Assembly (NCBI GenBank): GCA_963733845.1
Contig: CAVTEM010000004.1
Coordinates: forward strand, 62,001 to 126,000
DNA length: 64,000 nt
Direction: 5' to 3'
From: DATFQE01 sp963733845
Lineage (GTDB): Bacteria; Actinomycetota; Thermoleophilia; Gaiellales; Gaiellaceae
The notes under the pieces were generated by a model that was given only the letters and a program-made list of their open reading frames with translations, had not been told where the DNA came from and searched no databases. This document shows, in pieces, positions 53,859 through 64,000 of the stretch; position 1 is the first letter of the stretch, and each line of letters starts with the position of its first letter. Position numbers and translations under genes: made by a program.

Positions 53859-54760
53859 GGCCTCGGAACTTCGGGTCGAGGGCCTCGCGGAGCCCGTCCC
53901 CGACGAGGTTGAAACCGAGCACGGAGATCACGATCGCGACCCCGGGGATCAGGGCCAGGTGCGGCGCGGTCTGGAGGTAGCGCGTCGTGTCGGTCAGCAT
54001 CGTCCCCCATTCCGGCGTCGAGGGATCCTGCGGGCCGAGCCCCAGGAAGCCCAGCCCGGCGACGTCGATGATCGCCGTCGCCAGCGCCAGCGTCGCCTGC
54101 ACGATCACGGGCGAGATCGAGTTGGGCAGGATGTGCGAGCCGAGGATGGACGTCCGCGTCACGCCGACCGAGCGAGCGGCCAGCACGTAGTCGTTCTCGC
54201 GCGTGGCGAGCACGGACCCACGCATCAGCCGGGCGAAGATGGGTATCTGGGTCACCCCGACCGCCACCATGATCTGCGCGATCCCCGGACCGAGCATGGC
54301 CACGATCCCGATAGCGAGCAGCAGGCCCGGGATCGAGAGCATGATGTCCATCGCCCGCATCACCACCGAGTCGGTCGCGCCGCCGAAGTAGCCCGCGATC
54401 GCGCCCAGCACCAGCCCGAACGAGAGCCCGACGGTCACGGAGACGACGCCGATCAACAGCGAGTAGCGCGCGCCGTAGACGATGCGGGAAAACTCGTCGC
54501 GGCCCTGCTGGTCGACGCCGAACCAGTGATCCAGCGACGGCCCGGGGCAGCAGGTGCCGCGCGAGCCGCGAGAGGTCGCCGGTGCGCGGGTCCTCGGACG
54601 CGATCCAGGGCGCGAACAGCGCGACGAACACGAACAGCCCGATCAGGAAGAAGCCGATCAGCGCGCCGCGGTTGTACCGCAGCCGGTGGAGCGCGTCCCG
54701 CCACAGACCCTGCGGCGCCTCGAGCTCGAGAGATCTGGCTTCGGCTTCGGCGACGCTCAC
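53851..54760 (-). CDS. peptide ABC transporter permease (OppC/DppC type), frame disrupted
   Basis: About 302 residues. The N-terminal part ('LWRDALHRLRYNRGALIGFF', 'LIGLFVFVALFAPWIASEDP') and the body ('HWFGVDQQGRDEFSRIVYGA', 'LLIGVVSVTVGLSFGLVLGA', and the EAA loop 'VLAARSVGVTRTSILGSHIL') lie in different frames, joined by removing one base near 54559. Five or six helices are normal for the inner permease. GTG 54760 overlaps the other permease stop as GTGA. The C-terminus overlaps the ATPase gene by eight bases. Confidence 0.93.
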
Positions 54761-55764
54761 GAGACTCGGATCCGCGGGTTGATGAGGGCGTAGGAGAGGT
54801 CGACGATCAGGTTCACGAGCACGAAGACCAGCGAGACGAACAGGATCCCGCCCTGCAGCACCGGGTAGTTGCGGTCCTCGATCGCCTGCACCAGCCAGGT
54901 GCCGATGCCCGGCCAGGCGAACACGGTCTCGGTCAGCACCGCGCCGGAGAGCAGCAGGCCGGTCTGGAGCCCGATGATGGTCGCGATCGGCAGCAGCGCG
55001 TTGCGGAAGATGTGGCGTACGTCGACGACCCGCGGCGGCAAGCCCTTGGCGCGTGCGGTGCGCACGTAGTCCTCGTTCTGGACGTCGAGGGTGGAGGCCC
55101 GCGTGATGCGGGCGATGATCGCCAGCGGGATCGAACCCAGCGCAATCGCGGGCAGGATCAGGTGCTTGATGCAATCCCAGAGCGCCTCGGGGTCGCCGGC
55201 GATGATCGCGTCGAGGATGTAGAAGTTCGTCGGGTGCGGTGTGTCGATCAGGACCGACTGACGGCCCACGGTGGGTAAGAGCCCGAGCTTGATCGCGAAG
55301 ACGTACTTGAGCAGGATCGCGAGGAAGAAAATCGGGATCGAGACGCCCAGCAGCGAGAGCAGCAGGCTCGTCTGGTCGATCGTGCTGCCGTACTTCTTCG
55401 CGGCGATGTAGCCGAGCGGGACGCCCAGCACCATCGCGAAGATCATCGCCCCGACCGCGAGCTCGATCGTGGCGGGGAAGCGCTCCTTCAACTCATCCGT
55501 GACCGCCCGGCGCGAGTTGATGCTCGTGCCCAGGTCGCGCTCGCCGAACGTCGTCCTGAAGTAGCGCCAGTACTGGACGTAGACCGGATCGTCGAGGCCG
55601 TACTGCTCCTCGATCTGCGCGACCGTCTCCGGTGTGGCGCGCTCGCCGAGGAGCGCCTGCGCCGGCCCGCCCGGCAGAGCCCTGATCCACGCGAAGACGA
55701 GAATCGAGAGCCCGAGCAGGATCGGGACGAGCAGCAGCAGCCGGCGAATGACGAAGCGCAGCAT
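54757..55764 (-). CDS. peptide ABC transporter permease (OppB/DppB type)
   Basis: A 335-residue permease with six helices, starting 'LRFVIRRLLLLVPILLGLSI', an extracytoplasmic loop after TM1 ('YGLDDPVYVQYWRYFRTTFG') and the EAA loop 'EDYVRTARAKGLPPRVV' that contacts the ATPases. It is intact. The stop overlaps the second permease (GTGA). Complete subunit set with the lipoprotein upstream. Confidence 0.95.
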   Translation of the reverse strand: MLRFVIRRLLLLVPILLGLSILVFAWIRALPGGPAQALLGERATPETVAQIEEQYGLDDPVYVQYWRYFRTTFGERDLGTSINSRRAVTDELKERFPATIELAVGAMIFAMVLGVPLGYIAAKKYGSTIDQTSLLLSLLGVSIPIFFLAILLKYVFAIKLGLLPTVGRQSVLIDTPHPTNFYILDAIIAGDPEALWDCIKHLILPAIALGSIPLAIIARITRASTLDVQNEDYVRTARAKGLPPRVVDVRHIFRNALLPIATIIGLQTGLLLSGAVLTETVFAWPGIGTWLVQAIEDRNYPVLQGGILFVSLVFVLVNLIVDLSYALINPRIRVS

Positions 55765-55814
55765 TTAGAAGCGGTTGCGTATCACAACGGTTGCCCCTGA
55801 CGCCCGTTTTACGA

Positions 55815-55843
55815 AGGAGGCGCGGGCAAAGCCCGCGCCTCCT
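55815..55843. terminator. strong hairpin between binding-protein and permease genes
   Basis: Arms GGAGGCGCGGGC and GCCCGCGCCTCC around AAA form a perfect 12-bp stem (13 with the flanking A-T), a very stable hairpin. It lies 27 bases after the binding-protein stop (55870) and before the permease start on the minus strand, with no T-run. In binding-protein operons such hairpins act as attenuators or mRNA stabilisers, so the binding protein is made in excess. Confidence 0.65.
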
Positions 55844-55869
55844 CAGAACGGCTTGTTACTCGGATCGAG

Positions 55870-57546
55870 CTATTCCCCGCCTCCGATCGAGACGGGCGCG
55901 AACGACTCGTTCGTGGTCGGGCTCGCGACGTAGCCCTCGATGTCCGAGCGGAAGCCGAGTGCCGGCTTCGAGTGCGCGTACGGCACGGCCGGGAGGAAGT
56001 CCATGATCAGGCGGTTCGCCTGCTTGTAGGTCTCCTCGCGTGCGGACTCCTCGGGCTCCGCCTCGCCCTTGTCGAGCAGCGCGAACAGCTCCGGGTTGCG
56101 GAAGCCGAACTGCGGCGAGAACGACTGGAAGAACACGCCGATGAAGTTGTCCGGGTCGGCGAAGTCGCCCGTCCAGCCGATCAGGTTGAGGTGGCCGGCC
56201 GTCCCCTCGTCGACGCGGCCCAGGTAGTCCGGGCTCCACGGCGCGCTGTGCGCCGTGACCTTGAAGCCGGCCTTGTTCAGGCTGGCCGCGAAGGCCTCGA
56301 AGTTCCGCTTCGGGTCGGGCATGTACGGCCGTGACACGTCGGTCGGGTACCAGAAGTCGATCGGCACCGGCAGCGTGAGACCTGCCTGCTGCAGCAGCTC
56401 CTTCGACTTCTCCGGGTCGTACGTGTACTCGGTGACGTCGTCGGCGTAGCCCATCACCTCGGGCGGCATCATCTGCGTCGCGACGACGCCGCGACCGCCG
56501 TAGAAGTTGTCGACGACCGCCTGCCTGTCGAGGCCGTAGGCGACCGCCTGCCGCACCTCGAGCTGGTCCATCGGCTTCTGGGCCTGGTTGATCGTCACGT
56601 ACGCGACGTTGAACGCGGGCCGCTCGATGACCTTCAGGCTCTCGTCGCCCTCGATCGTCGGCACGTCCTGCGGCTCGACGAGGTCGTACCCCTGGATCTC
56701 GTCGTTCTGCAGCGCCTGGAGGCGAGCCGCGTTGTCGCCGATCGGACGGATGATCAGCTCGTCCAGCTTGGCCTTGTCGCCCCAGTAGTCGTCGAAGCGC
56801 GACAGCACCAGCCGGTCGCCCCGCGTCCAGGAGTCGAACTTGAACGGCCCCGTCCCGATCGGGTGCTCGGTGCCGAACGTGCCGGTCGGCTTGAAGCCGA
56901 CCTCCTCGTCGACCGTGCCCGCGTCGGCGTCGAACTCCTCCAGCGCCTTCGGGCTGGCGATCGAGAACGCCTGCTGCGTGAGCGCCCCGAGCATCGACGC
57001 CGACGGCTTCGTCAGCGTCAGGACGGCAGTGGTGTCGTCCTGGGCCTCGCAGCTCTTGAACAGCGAGGGCGAGAGGTCCTCGCTCTCGTTCTTCGCGAAG
57101 CCGCCGAAGAACGACTGCCAGTAGTAGGACGCGCTCGGGTTCTGCAGCGGTCCCTTGAAGTTGTACCAGCGGTCGAAGTTGAAGCAGACGGCGTCGGCAT
57201 TGAAGTCGGTGCCGTCGTGGAACTTGACCCCCTCGCGGAGCGTGAAGGTGAAGACCGTCGCGTCGTCGTTGACCTCCCACTCGGTCGCCAGCGACGGCTC
57301 GAGCTCCGTAGTGCCCGGCTTGAGGCCGATGAGGGTCTCGAAGAGCTGTGTGATTACTCGAATCGACTCGCCGTCCGAGACGAGCGCGCCGTCGAGCGCA
57401 ACGGGGTCGGATGCGCCGGCAAAGACAAGCGTGCCGCCGGACTCACCCCCGTCGCCGCCGGTCGATTCTTCGTCGTCGCCGCCGCAGCCGCCAAGGGCCA
57501 GGGCGAGCGCGGCAAAGAGCAGCAAGAGCCAGCGCCTTCCTCCCAC
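55870..57546 (-). CDS. peptide ABC transporter substrate-binding lipoprotein (SBP family 5)
   Basis: A 558-residue extracytoplasmic receptor. The signal with lipobox 'LLLLFAALALALGGCGGDDE' (Cys about residue 21) predicts lipidation, followed by an acidic Ser/Gly linker and the family 5 fold: 'LVFAGASDPVALDGALVSDG', 'ITQLFETLIGLKPGTTELEP', 'FTFTLREGVKFHDGTDFNAD', 'TGPFKFDSWTRGDRLVLSRF' and 'EVRQAVAYGLDRQAVVDNFY'. The ligand is probably a peptide, though some family members bind sugars or nickel. GTG 57546 with a GGAGGAG ribosome-binding sequence. Confidence 0.94.
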   Translation of the reverse strand: MGGRRWLLLLFAALALALGGCGGDDEESTGGDGGESGGTLVFAGASDPVALDGALVSDGESIRVITQLFETLIGLKPGTTELEPSLATEWEVNDDATVFTFTLREGVKFHDGTDFNADAVCFNFDRWYNFKGPLQNPSASYYWQSFFGGFAKNESEDLSPSLFKSCEAQDDTTAVLTLTKPSASMLGALTQQAFSIASPKALEEFDADAGTVDEEVGFKPTGTFGTEHPIGTGPFKFDSWTRGDRLVLSRFDDYWGDKAKLDELIIRPIGDNAARLQALQNDEIQGYDLVEPQDVPTIEGDESLKVIERPAFNVAYVTINQAQKPMDQLEVRQAVAYGLDRQAVVDNFYGGRGVVATQMMPPEVMGYADDVTEYTYDPEKSKELLQQAGLTLPVPIDFWYPTDVSRPYMPDPKRNFEAFAASLNKAGFKVTAHSAPWSPDYLGRVDEGTAGHLNLIGWTGDFADPDNFIGVFFQSFSPQFGFRNPELFALLDKGEAEPEESAREETYKQANRLIMDFLPAVPYAHSKPALGFRSDIEGYVASPTTNESFAPVSIGGGE

Positions 57547-57569
57547 CGTGTCTCCTCCTTTGTGAATGA

Positions 57570-57620
57570 ACCGCCCGGGTCAGGGCGGTAGCAGTATAGG
57601 GACGTCGATCGGGCGTTCCA
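57570..57620 (-). promoter_or_regulatory. candidate promoter and hairpin of the peptide-transport operon
   Basis: On the minus strand TATACT (57598-57593) is a good -10, with TGGAAC (57620-57615) 16 bases upstream as a weak -35. Between the -10 and the ribosome-binding site is a perfect 7-bp inverted repeat ACCGCCC / GGGCGGT (57570-57589), which could be an operator or a leader hairpin. The rest of the 57547-57838 gap shows nothing else I can support. Confidence 0.45.
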
Positions 57621-57838
57621 GGTCGAGGCGACCCCGGTCGGCTTCGGTTTCGCAGGCCCGGGAACGACAGCGCAGGAACGGCGCGACCCGAACGCCGTGG
57701 TCGGCGTCGGTGCGGTGACGGCGCAGCTCCTCACGGTCTCCCTTCGCTTCCCACCCGAGCGTGCGCGAGATCGCCCCACGCGGGCGACAAGAAGTAGGAC
57801 CGGCGGAGGGGCCGCTCGGTTAGGTGTGGCGTTGCCGG

Positions 57839-58906
57839 CTAGGCGGCGGCGACCGAAGCGAGGTCGCGCAAAGCCGAGAGACGCGCCAGTGCCTGCGCCT
57901 CGAGCTGGCGGACCCGCTCGCGGGTCAGGTCGAGCTCGTGCCCGATCGCCTCGAGCGTCCACGGCTCGCCCTCGAAGCCGAAGCGAAGCTCCAGGATCCG
58001 CCGCTCGCGCTCGGGGAGCGCGTCGAGCGCCCGCCGGACGCCCTGGCGCCGCAGCGACTCCTCGGCCTCGTCGAACGGGTCGGCCGCCTCGCGGTCGGCG
58101 AAGAGGTCACCGAGCTCACCCTCGTCGTCGGCGCCGACGGTCTGGTTGAGCGAGACCGACGCGTGCGCGGCGCCGAGTGCCTCGTCCACGTGCTGCATCG
58201 GCAGCCCGGTGGCCTCGGCCAGCTCGTCCTTCGTCGCCTCGCGGCCGAGCTCCACCTCGAGCCTGCGGGCCGCGCGGCCCAGCTTCTGCTGACGCTCGAC
58301 GACGTGCACCGGCACGCGGATCGTGCGCGCGTGATTCGCAACCGCGCGCTGCACCGACTGGCGGATCCACCAGGTCGCGTACGTGGAGAACTTGAAGCCG
58401 CGGCGCCAGTCGAACTTCTCGACCGCCCGGTTCAGGCCCAGCGTGCCCTCCTGGATCAGGTCGAGGAACGGGACGCCCAGGCCGCGGTAGCCCTTCGCAA
58501 TCGAGACGACGAGGCGGAGGTTGGACTCGATCATGCGGCGCTTGGCGGTCGGGTCGCCGCGCTCGAGCGCCTTGGCGAGCGTGACCTCCTCGGCGGCCGT
58601 CAGCAGCTTGTGGCGGCCGACGTCGGCGAGGAAGAGCTGGAGGCTGTCGGCGGAGCCCACGACTGCGTCCGGGTCCGGCGCGCGCGGGGCGACCTTCTCG
58701 ACGACTTCGGCTTTCGGCTCGCCCACGTCGAGGCCGATCGCCTCGAGCTCGCGTGACAGCTGCTCGACCTCGTCGTCGGCGAGATCGTGCTCGAGCGCGA
58801 AGGCTTCGAGCTCCGTCTGCTCGACGAAGCCGCGCTCTTCGGCGGCCTCCACGATCGTGCGGCCGCCTTCGCTCTCGAGTAGCTCCTGAAGCTGGTTCTG
58901 GGTCAA
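57839..58906 (-). CDS. rpoD: RNA polymerase sigma-70 factor, RpoD/SigA type
   Basis: A 355-residue sigma factor with all regions of a primary sigma. Residues 1-60 resemble region 1.1 ('LLESEGGRTIVEAAEERGFV', 'LSRELEAIGLDV'). Region 1.2 'DSLQLFLADVGRHKLLTAAEE', region 2 'IESNLRLVVSIAKGYRGLGV' and 'GFKFSTYATWWIRQSVQRAV', region 3 'HARTIRVPVHVVERQQKLGR', region 4 'ERRILELRFGFEGEPWTLEA' and 'LTRERVRQLEAQALARL'. It is short for a housekeeping sigma because the spacer after region 1.1 is small. I chose TTG 58906 (AAAGGA upstream); TTG 58924 is possible. Confidence 0.9.
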   Translation of the reverse strand: MTQNQLQELLESEGGRTIVEAAEERGFVEQTELEAFALEHDLADDEVEQLSRELEAIGLDVGEPKAEVVEKVAPRAPDPDAVVGSADSLQLFLADVGRHKLLTAAEEVTLAKALERGDPTAKRRMIESNLRLVVSIAKGYRGLGVPFLDLIQEGTLGLNRAVEKFDWRRGFKFSTYATWWIRQSVQRAVANHARTIRVPVHVVERQQKLGRAARRLEVELGREATKDELAEATGLPMQHVDEALGAAHASVSLNQTVGADDEGELGDLFADREAADPFDEAEESLRRQGVRRALDALPERERRILELRFGFEGEPWTLEAIGHELDLTRERVRQLEAQALARLSALRDLASVAAA

Positions 58907-59232
58907 CTGATCCTTTCGTTGCAACGCGTCTTCCCTATCGAACTGTAAGACGCGGCTCGGTCGTCAAACCTTCGCAGTCTCTTGGGCTTGTCCTTGTGGC
59001 TTGGAGGGTCCTCATGGCCGTTCTCCGGCTACAACCGTCAGAACGAGCAGGCTCTATCGCCTATTCCGTCCGGGCGGCTCCGTCGGTTCTTGCAGGCCGT
59101 CTGACTGGGGCCGAAGGCCTGCGTTCTCATTACTACGAATACTCACCCGAATTGTTTGGGCGTGCGCCGCGTTTTTCACCGTGCGGCAACAAATTGGCGC
59201 ACCCTTAACTGAGGCTTAACGGAGGGCGCGTC
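58907..59232. other. intergenic region upstream of the sigma factor
   Basis: About 325 bases of lower GC content without a supported gene. It contains the shared GGGTGAGTATTCG element (minus strand, 59148-59136), also found before ftsH, and a weak TTGACG/TACAGT pair at 58967-58942 with a 14-base spacer. AT-rich TTAACTG and TTAACG words near 59206-59220 follow the topB stop. Possibly a long regulatory leader. Confidence 0.4.
59136..59160 (-). promoter_or_regulatory. shared upstream element of the sigma factor gene
   Basis: Second copy of GGGTGAGTATTCG (59148-59136, minus strand), preceded by CCCAAAC and a five-base gap, about 230 bases before the sigma start. The first copy is at 34871-34893, upstream of ftsH. 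Both are on the coding strand of the gene they precede. Confidence 0.45.
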
Positions 59233-61434
<2,202 letters not shown>

Positions 61435-61481
61435 AGCGGAGCACCATAGCGAAGCGCCTCGACAAGCCATACTGCGCCGCT

Positions 61482-62087
61482 GTGCATCCCTTCTACTGGA
61501 TCCTCGCTCTCCTGAGCTGGCCCGTCATCCGCTTGCTCTTCCGCGGGCGGGCGAAGGGCCTGGAGAACATCCCCGAGGGGGGCTTCGTCCTGGCTCCGAA
61601 TCACACCTCCAACTTCGATCCGTGGCCGCTCGGGATCCCGCTCTGGCCCCGGCGGCAGCTGAACTGGATGGCCAAGAGCGAGCTGTACAAGCCGGTCATC
61701 GGCACCCTGATCACCTGGGGCGGGGCGTTCCCGGTCCGGCGCGGGCAGGGGGACGAAGGGGCGATCGACGTCGCAGTCGAGCGCGTCCGCGCCGGCGAGG
61801 TGGTCGTGATCTTCCCGGAGGGCACCCGCAAGGAGAAAGGCATGATCAAGCGGTACGAGTCGCGGCCGAGGACCGGCGCGGCGAGGGTCGCGCTGCGCGC
61901 CGGCGCGCCGCTCGTGCCCGCCGCGATCGCCGGCACCGACCGGCTGCTCAGGCTCGGCCCGCTCCGGGTCGCCTACGGCCCGCCCGTCGACCTCTCGGGC
62001 CTGAACGGCATCGACGAGCGCGAGAACGCGAAGGAGGCGACCGAGCGGCTGATGGCCGACATCGCCCGGCTCAAGGAGACGCTGTGA
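61482..62087 (+). CDS. plsC: 1-acyl-sn-glycerol-3-phosphate acyltransferase (PlsC family)
   Basis: A 201-residue membrane-associated acyltransferase of phosphatidate synthesis. One N-terminal helix ('PFYWILALLSWPVIRLLF'), block I 'FVLAPNHTSNFDPWPLG' (H-x4-D), block II 'GGAFPVRRGQGDEGAIDVAV', block III 'VVVIFPEGTRKEKGMIKRYE' (EGT) and block IV 'GAPLVPAAIAGTDRLL'. GTG 61482, 47 bases from divergent topB; the end overlaps the next gene as GTGA. It could instead act in lipid remodelling. Confidence 0.9.
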   Translation: MHPFYWILALLSWPVIRLLFRGRAKGLENIPEGGFVLAPNHTSNFDPWPLGIPLWPRRQLNWMAKSELYKPVIGTLITWGGAFPVRRGQGDEGAIDVAVERVRAGEVVVIFPEGTRKEKGMIKRYESRPRTGAARVALRAGAPLVPAAIAGTDRLLRLGPLRVAYGPPVDLSGLNGIDERENAKEATERLMADIARLKETL

Positions 62088-62912
62088 GGCCGCTGCTGGT
62101 CGTGGACGGCGACTCGCTCGCGCACCGCGCCTACCACGCGCTGCCCAAGTCGATCCGGAGCTCGAAGGGCCGGCCGGCGGGCGCGCTCGTCGGCTTCACG
62201 AACATGCTCGTCCGCCTGTGGGAAGCGGAGGAGCCGCGGGCGGTGCTGGTGGGCTGGGACACGCTCAGCGTCCCCACCTACCGGCACGAGGCGCTCGAGG
62301 GGTACCAGTCCGGCCGCCACTTCGACGAGGAGCTGCTCGAGCAGCTCGACCTCCTGCCCGAGGCGGTCGAGGCCTTCGGGTTCGCGGCGGCCAAGGGCGA
62401 GGGCTACGAGGCGGACGACTTCCTCGGCGCGGCCGTCGCCGTTCGAGGAGGAGCGAGGCGGCACCGCGGTCGTCGTCACCTCGGACCGCGACTCCTTCCA
62501 GCTCGCGAGCGAGCGGACCACGATCCTCACTCCGACGCGCGGCGTCAGCCAGATCGCCCGGATCGGCCCGGCCGAGGTGCGCGAGCGCTACGGGGTCGAG
62601 CCGGCCCAGGTGCCCGACTTCATCGCGCTCCGCGGCGACCCGTCCGACCGGATCCCGGGTGCCCCGGGGGTGGGGCCGAAGAAGGCGGCGGAGGTGCTCG
62701 CGCAGTACGGGACGCTCGAGGACGCGCTCGCCGCCGGACGCTTCGCGGCGATCGCGGAGGAGCTCAGGCTCTACCGGCGAATAGCCACGCTAGACGCCTC
62801 TGCCCCTCTCCCTCCCCTCGAAAACCAGTCCCCCGCGTGGGCAGAGGCGTCGTCCATCTTCGAGCGCTGGGGCGTGAAGCAGCTGGCAGGACGTCTGGCC
62901 GAGCGGGTCTGA
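62084..62912 (+). CDS. 5'-3' exonuclease (PolA N-terminal domain family), frame disrupted
   Basis: A stand-alone FEN1/PIN-type nuclease of about 275 residues. 'PLLVVDGDSLAHRAYHALPK' (first acidic residue), 'RAVLVGWDTLSVPTYRHEAL', 'AKGEGYEADDFLGAAVA' (ADD), then after a break at 62441 'GTAVVVTSDRDSFQLASERT' (SDRD), 'PDFIALRGDPSDRIPGAPGV' and the helix-hairpin-helix 'GPKKAAEVLAQYGTLEDAL'. The extra G at 62441 is the only defect. GTG 62084 overlaps plsC (GTGA). Likely removes RNA or flaps; no polymerase domain is attached. Confidence 0.88.
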
Positions 62913-62925
62913 CAGGTCCTCCTGG

Positions 62926-63771
62926 ATGGAGCTCGTCAGCCACGCGTCGCTCCAGGAGCTCCACCCGACGTTCGGCCACCCCGAGACCGCGGAGCGGCTG
63001 GCCGTCCTGCTCGACGCCTTCCCCGACTTCGTCTCCTGCACGGCGGCCTCCGAGGAGGACCTCCTGCGCTGCCACACCCCGGCGTACGTGGAGCTTGTGC
63101 GCTCGATCGAGGAGCCGACCTGGCTCGACCTCGACACCGTCGCCTCGGCGACGAGCTACGACGCGGCGCTGCTCGCGGCCGGCGGCGCGATCGAGGCCGT
63201 GCGCCGCGGCGGGTTCGCGCTCGTTCGCCCGCCCGGCCACCACGCCCTCGCCGACCGCGCGATGGGGTTCTGCCTGTTCGCCAACGCCGCCGTCGCGGCT
63301 CGCTGGGCCCAGGCCGAGCTCGGGCTGGGTCGGCTCGCGATCGTCGACTTCGACGTCCACCACGGGAACGGCACCGAGGCGATCTTCCGCGGCGACGACA
63401 CCGTCCTGACGGTCTCGCTGCACCAGTGGCCGTTCTGGCCGGGGACGGGCGGGCCCGACGACCAGGCGGCCACGACCCTCAACGTGCCCATGCGCGCAGG
63501 CTCGGGTGACGAGGAGTACTTCCGCGCCTTCGAGCGCGTCGTCGAGCCCGCGCTCGCGCGCTTCGAGCCGGAGCTGGTGCTCGTCGCGGCCGGCTTCGAC
63601 GCGCACGTCGACGACCCGCTCGCCGACATCCGCGTGACCGCGGATGGTTTCCGCGAGCTCGCCCGCCGGTGTGCAGCCGCTGCGCCGCGCTGCGCCGCCG
63701 TGCTCGAAGGCGGCTACAACCTGGAGACGCTGCCGGCGCTGGTCGGCGCCGCGCTGGAGGGGTTCGGGTAG
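62926..63771 (+). CDS. histone deacetylase-like (class II HDAC/AcuC-type) amidohydrolase
   Basis: A 281-residue zinc amidohydrolase. 'HPTFGHPETAERLAVLLDAF', the His pair in 'ALVRPPGHHALADRAMGFCL', the zinc ligands in 'LAIVDFDVHHGNGTEAIFRG' (D-x-H) and 'LVAAGFDAHVDDPLADI' (D), and 'CAAVLEGGYNLETLPALVGA' are complete. The catalytic Tyr region is 'EGGYNL'. Bacterial relatives deacetylate acetyl-CoA synthetase (AcuC), polyamines or other amides. ATG 62926, 13 bases after the exonuclease. Confidence 0.92.
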   Translation: MELVSHASLQELHPTFGHPETAERLAVLLDAFPDFVSCTAASEEDLLRCHTPAYVELVRSIEEPTWLDLDTVASATSYDAALLAAGGAIEAVRRGGFALVRPPGHHALADRAMGFCLFANAAVAARWAQAELGLGRLAIVDFDVHHGNGTEAIFRGDDTVLTVSLHQWPFWPGTGGPDDQAATTLNVPMRAGSGDEEYFRAFERVVEPALARFEPELVLVAAGFDAHVDDPLADIRVTADGFRELARRCAAAAPRCAAVLEGGYNLETLPALVGAALEGFG

Positions 63772-63782
63772 GAAAACGGTCG

Positions 63783-63802
63783 CCGACCCCGTCCGTGGTC
63801 GG
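63783..63802 (+). terminator. hairpin after the deacetylase gene
   Basis: CCGACC and GGTCGG form a 6-bp stem around an eight-base loop, 12 bases after the stop codon of the deacetylase gene. There is no T-run, so it is a modest candidate. Confidence 0.4.
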
Positions 63803-63877
63803 TCCCGATCGGAGCGTCGGCCTCGAGGGAACGTGGACAAACCGTCACACTTTCGTTCCACTCGACACGTCTCGGTT

Positions 63878-63909
63878 AGCCATGTCCAGGGGCCAGACCC
63901 CTCGACATG
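63878..63909. repeat. REP-like imperfect palindrome, copy B
   Basis: CATGTC (63881-63886) and GACATG (63904-63909) flank the core AGGGGCCAGACCCCT. It is inverted relative to copy A at 20665-20699 and shares the 15-base core exactly. The final 90 bases of the window show no supported gene; CTGGCAGGTGCC near 63956 resembles the GTGCCTGGCAC word that follows copy A. Confidence 0.65.
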
Positions 63910-64000
63910 TCCGCTTGGGCCAGGGCCGGGAGCGCCAAGCCCTCCCTAGGTCAGGTCTGGCAGGTGCCGCCGCGCAAGAAGAGTGCGGCCCACGCGACGA

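Overview
The window is about 64 kb of very GC-rich (roughly 70%) bacterial chromosome with many GTG/TTG starts, dense gene packing and frequent 4-base stop/start overlaps. The housekeeping genes (an actinobacterial-type DUF2469 protein, an RpoD-type sigma factor with region 1.1, EttA, a tilS-hpt-ftsH-fol-coaX-greA-lysS block) point to Actinomycetota. The protein style and small lineage-type proteins suggest the class Thermoleophilia (Gaiellales/Solirubrobacterales), but that rank is inference. I saw no tRNA, rRNA, CRISPR array, prophage or insertion sequence.

Region 1 (1-19.0 kb) is a surface-polysaccharide locus. It holds a partial sugar epimerase, six glycosyltransferases (three GT2, three GT4), a Wzx-type flippase, a fused Wzz/bacterial tyrosine kinase, a Wzy/WaaL-type polymerase or ligase, a PHP-type phosphotyrosine phosphatase, a PIG-L deacetylase and a secreted clan GH-A-like glycosidase. 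A nucleotide-sugar set follows: nucleotidyltransferase, SDR, RmlC-like cupin, SAF-domain oxidoreductase and RfbF cytidylyltransferase. Together they could build an activated deoxysugar, assemble repeat units, flip them and polymerise them under phosphotyrosine control.

Region 2 (19.2-37.2 kb) is an old housekeeping block, mostly on the minus strand: GNAT, phosphatase, tilS, hpt, ftsH, folP, folB, folK, DUF2469, coaX, greA and lysS. It is interrupted by an MFS/LysR pair, by two tandem secreted subtilases on the plus strand, and by inverted dusB and ettA.

Region 3 (38-51.5 kb) is a mixture: a CGNR regulator divergent from a membrane protein, a purine nucleoside phosphorylase, a lipid kinase, a sirtuin, a thioesterase, a VanW protein, an Asp-box protein, an SDR, two acyl-CoA dehydrogenases and a GH3 hydrolase.

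Region 4 (51.5-64 kb) has a complete peptide ABC importer operon (binding protein, two permeases, two ATPases), the RpoD-type sigma factor, topoisomerase III, an acyltransferase, a 5'-3' exonuclease and a histone-deacetylase-like protein.

From 19.8 kb onward at least fourteen genes or gene segments carry single-base frame disruptions, including in essential lysS and ftsH, while the first 19 kb appears clean. In each case the protein becomes normal when one base is removed or added. I read this mainly as sequencing or assembly indels, so those genes are annotated as whole CDSs with the break position given.
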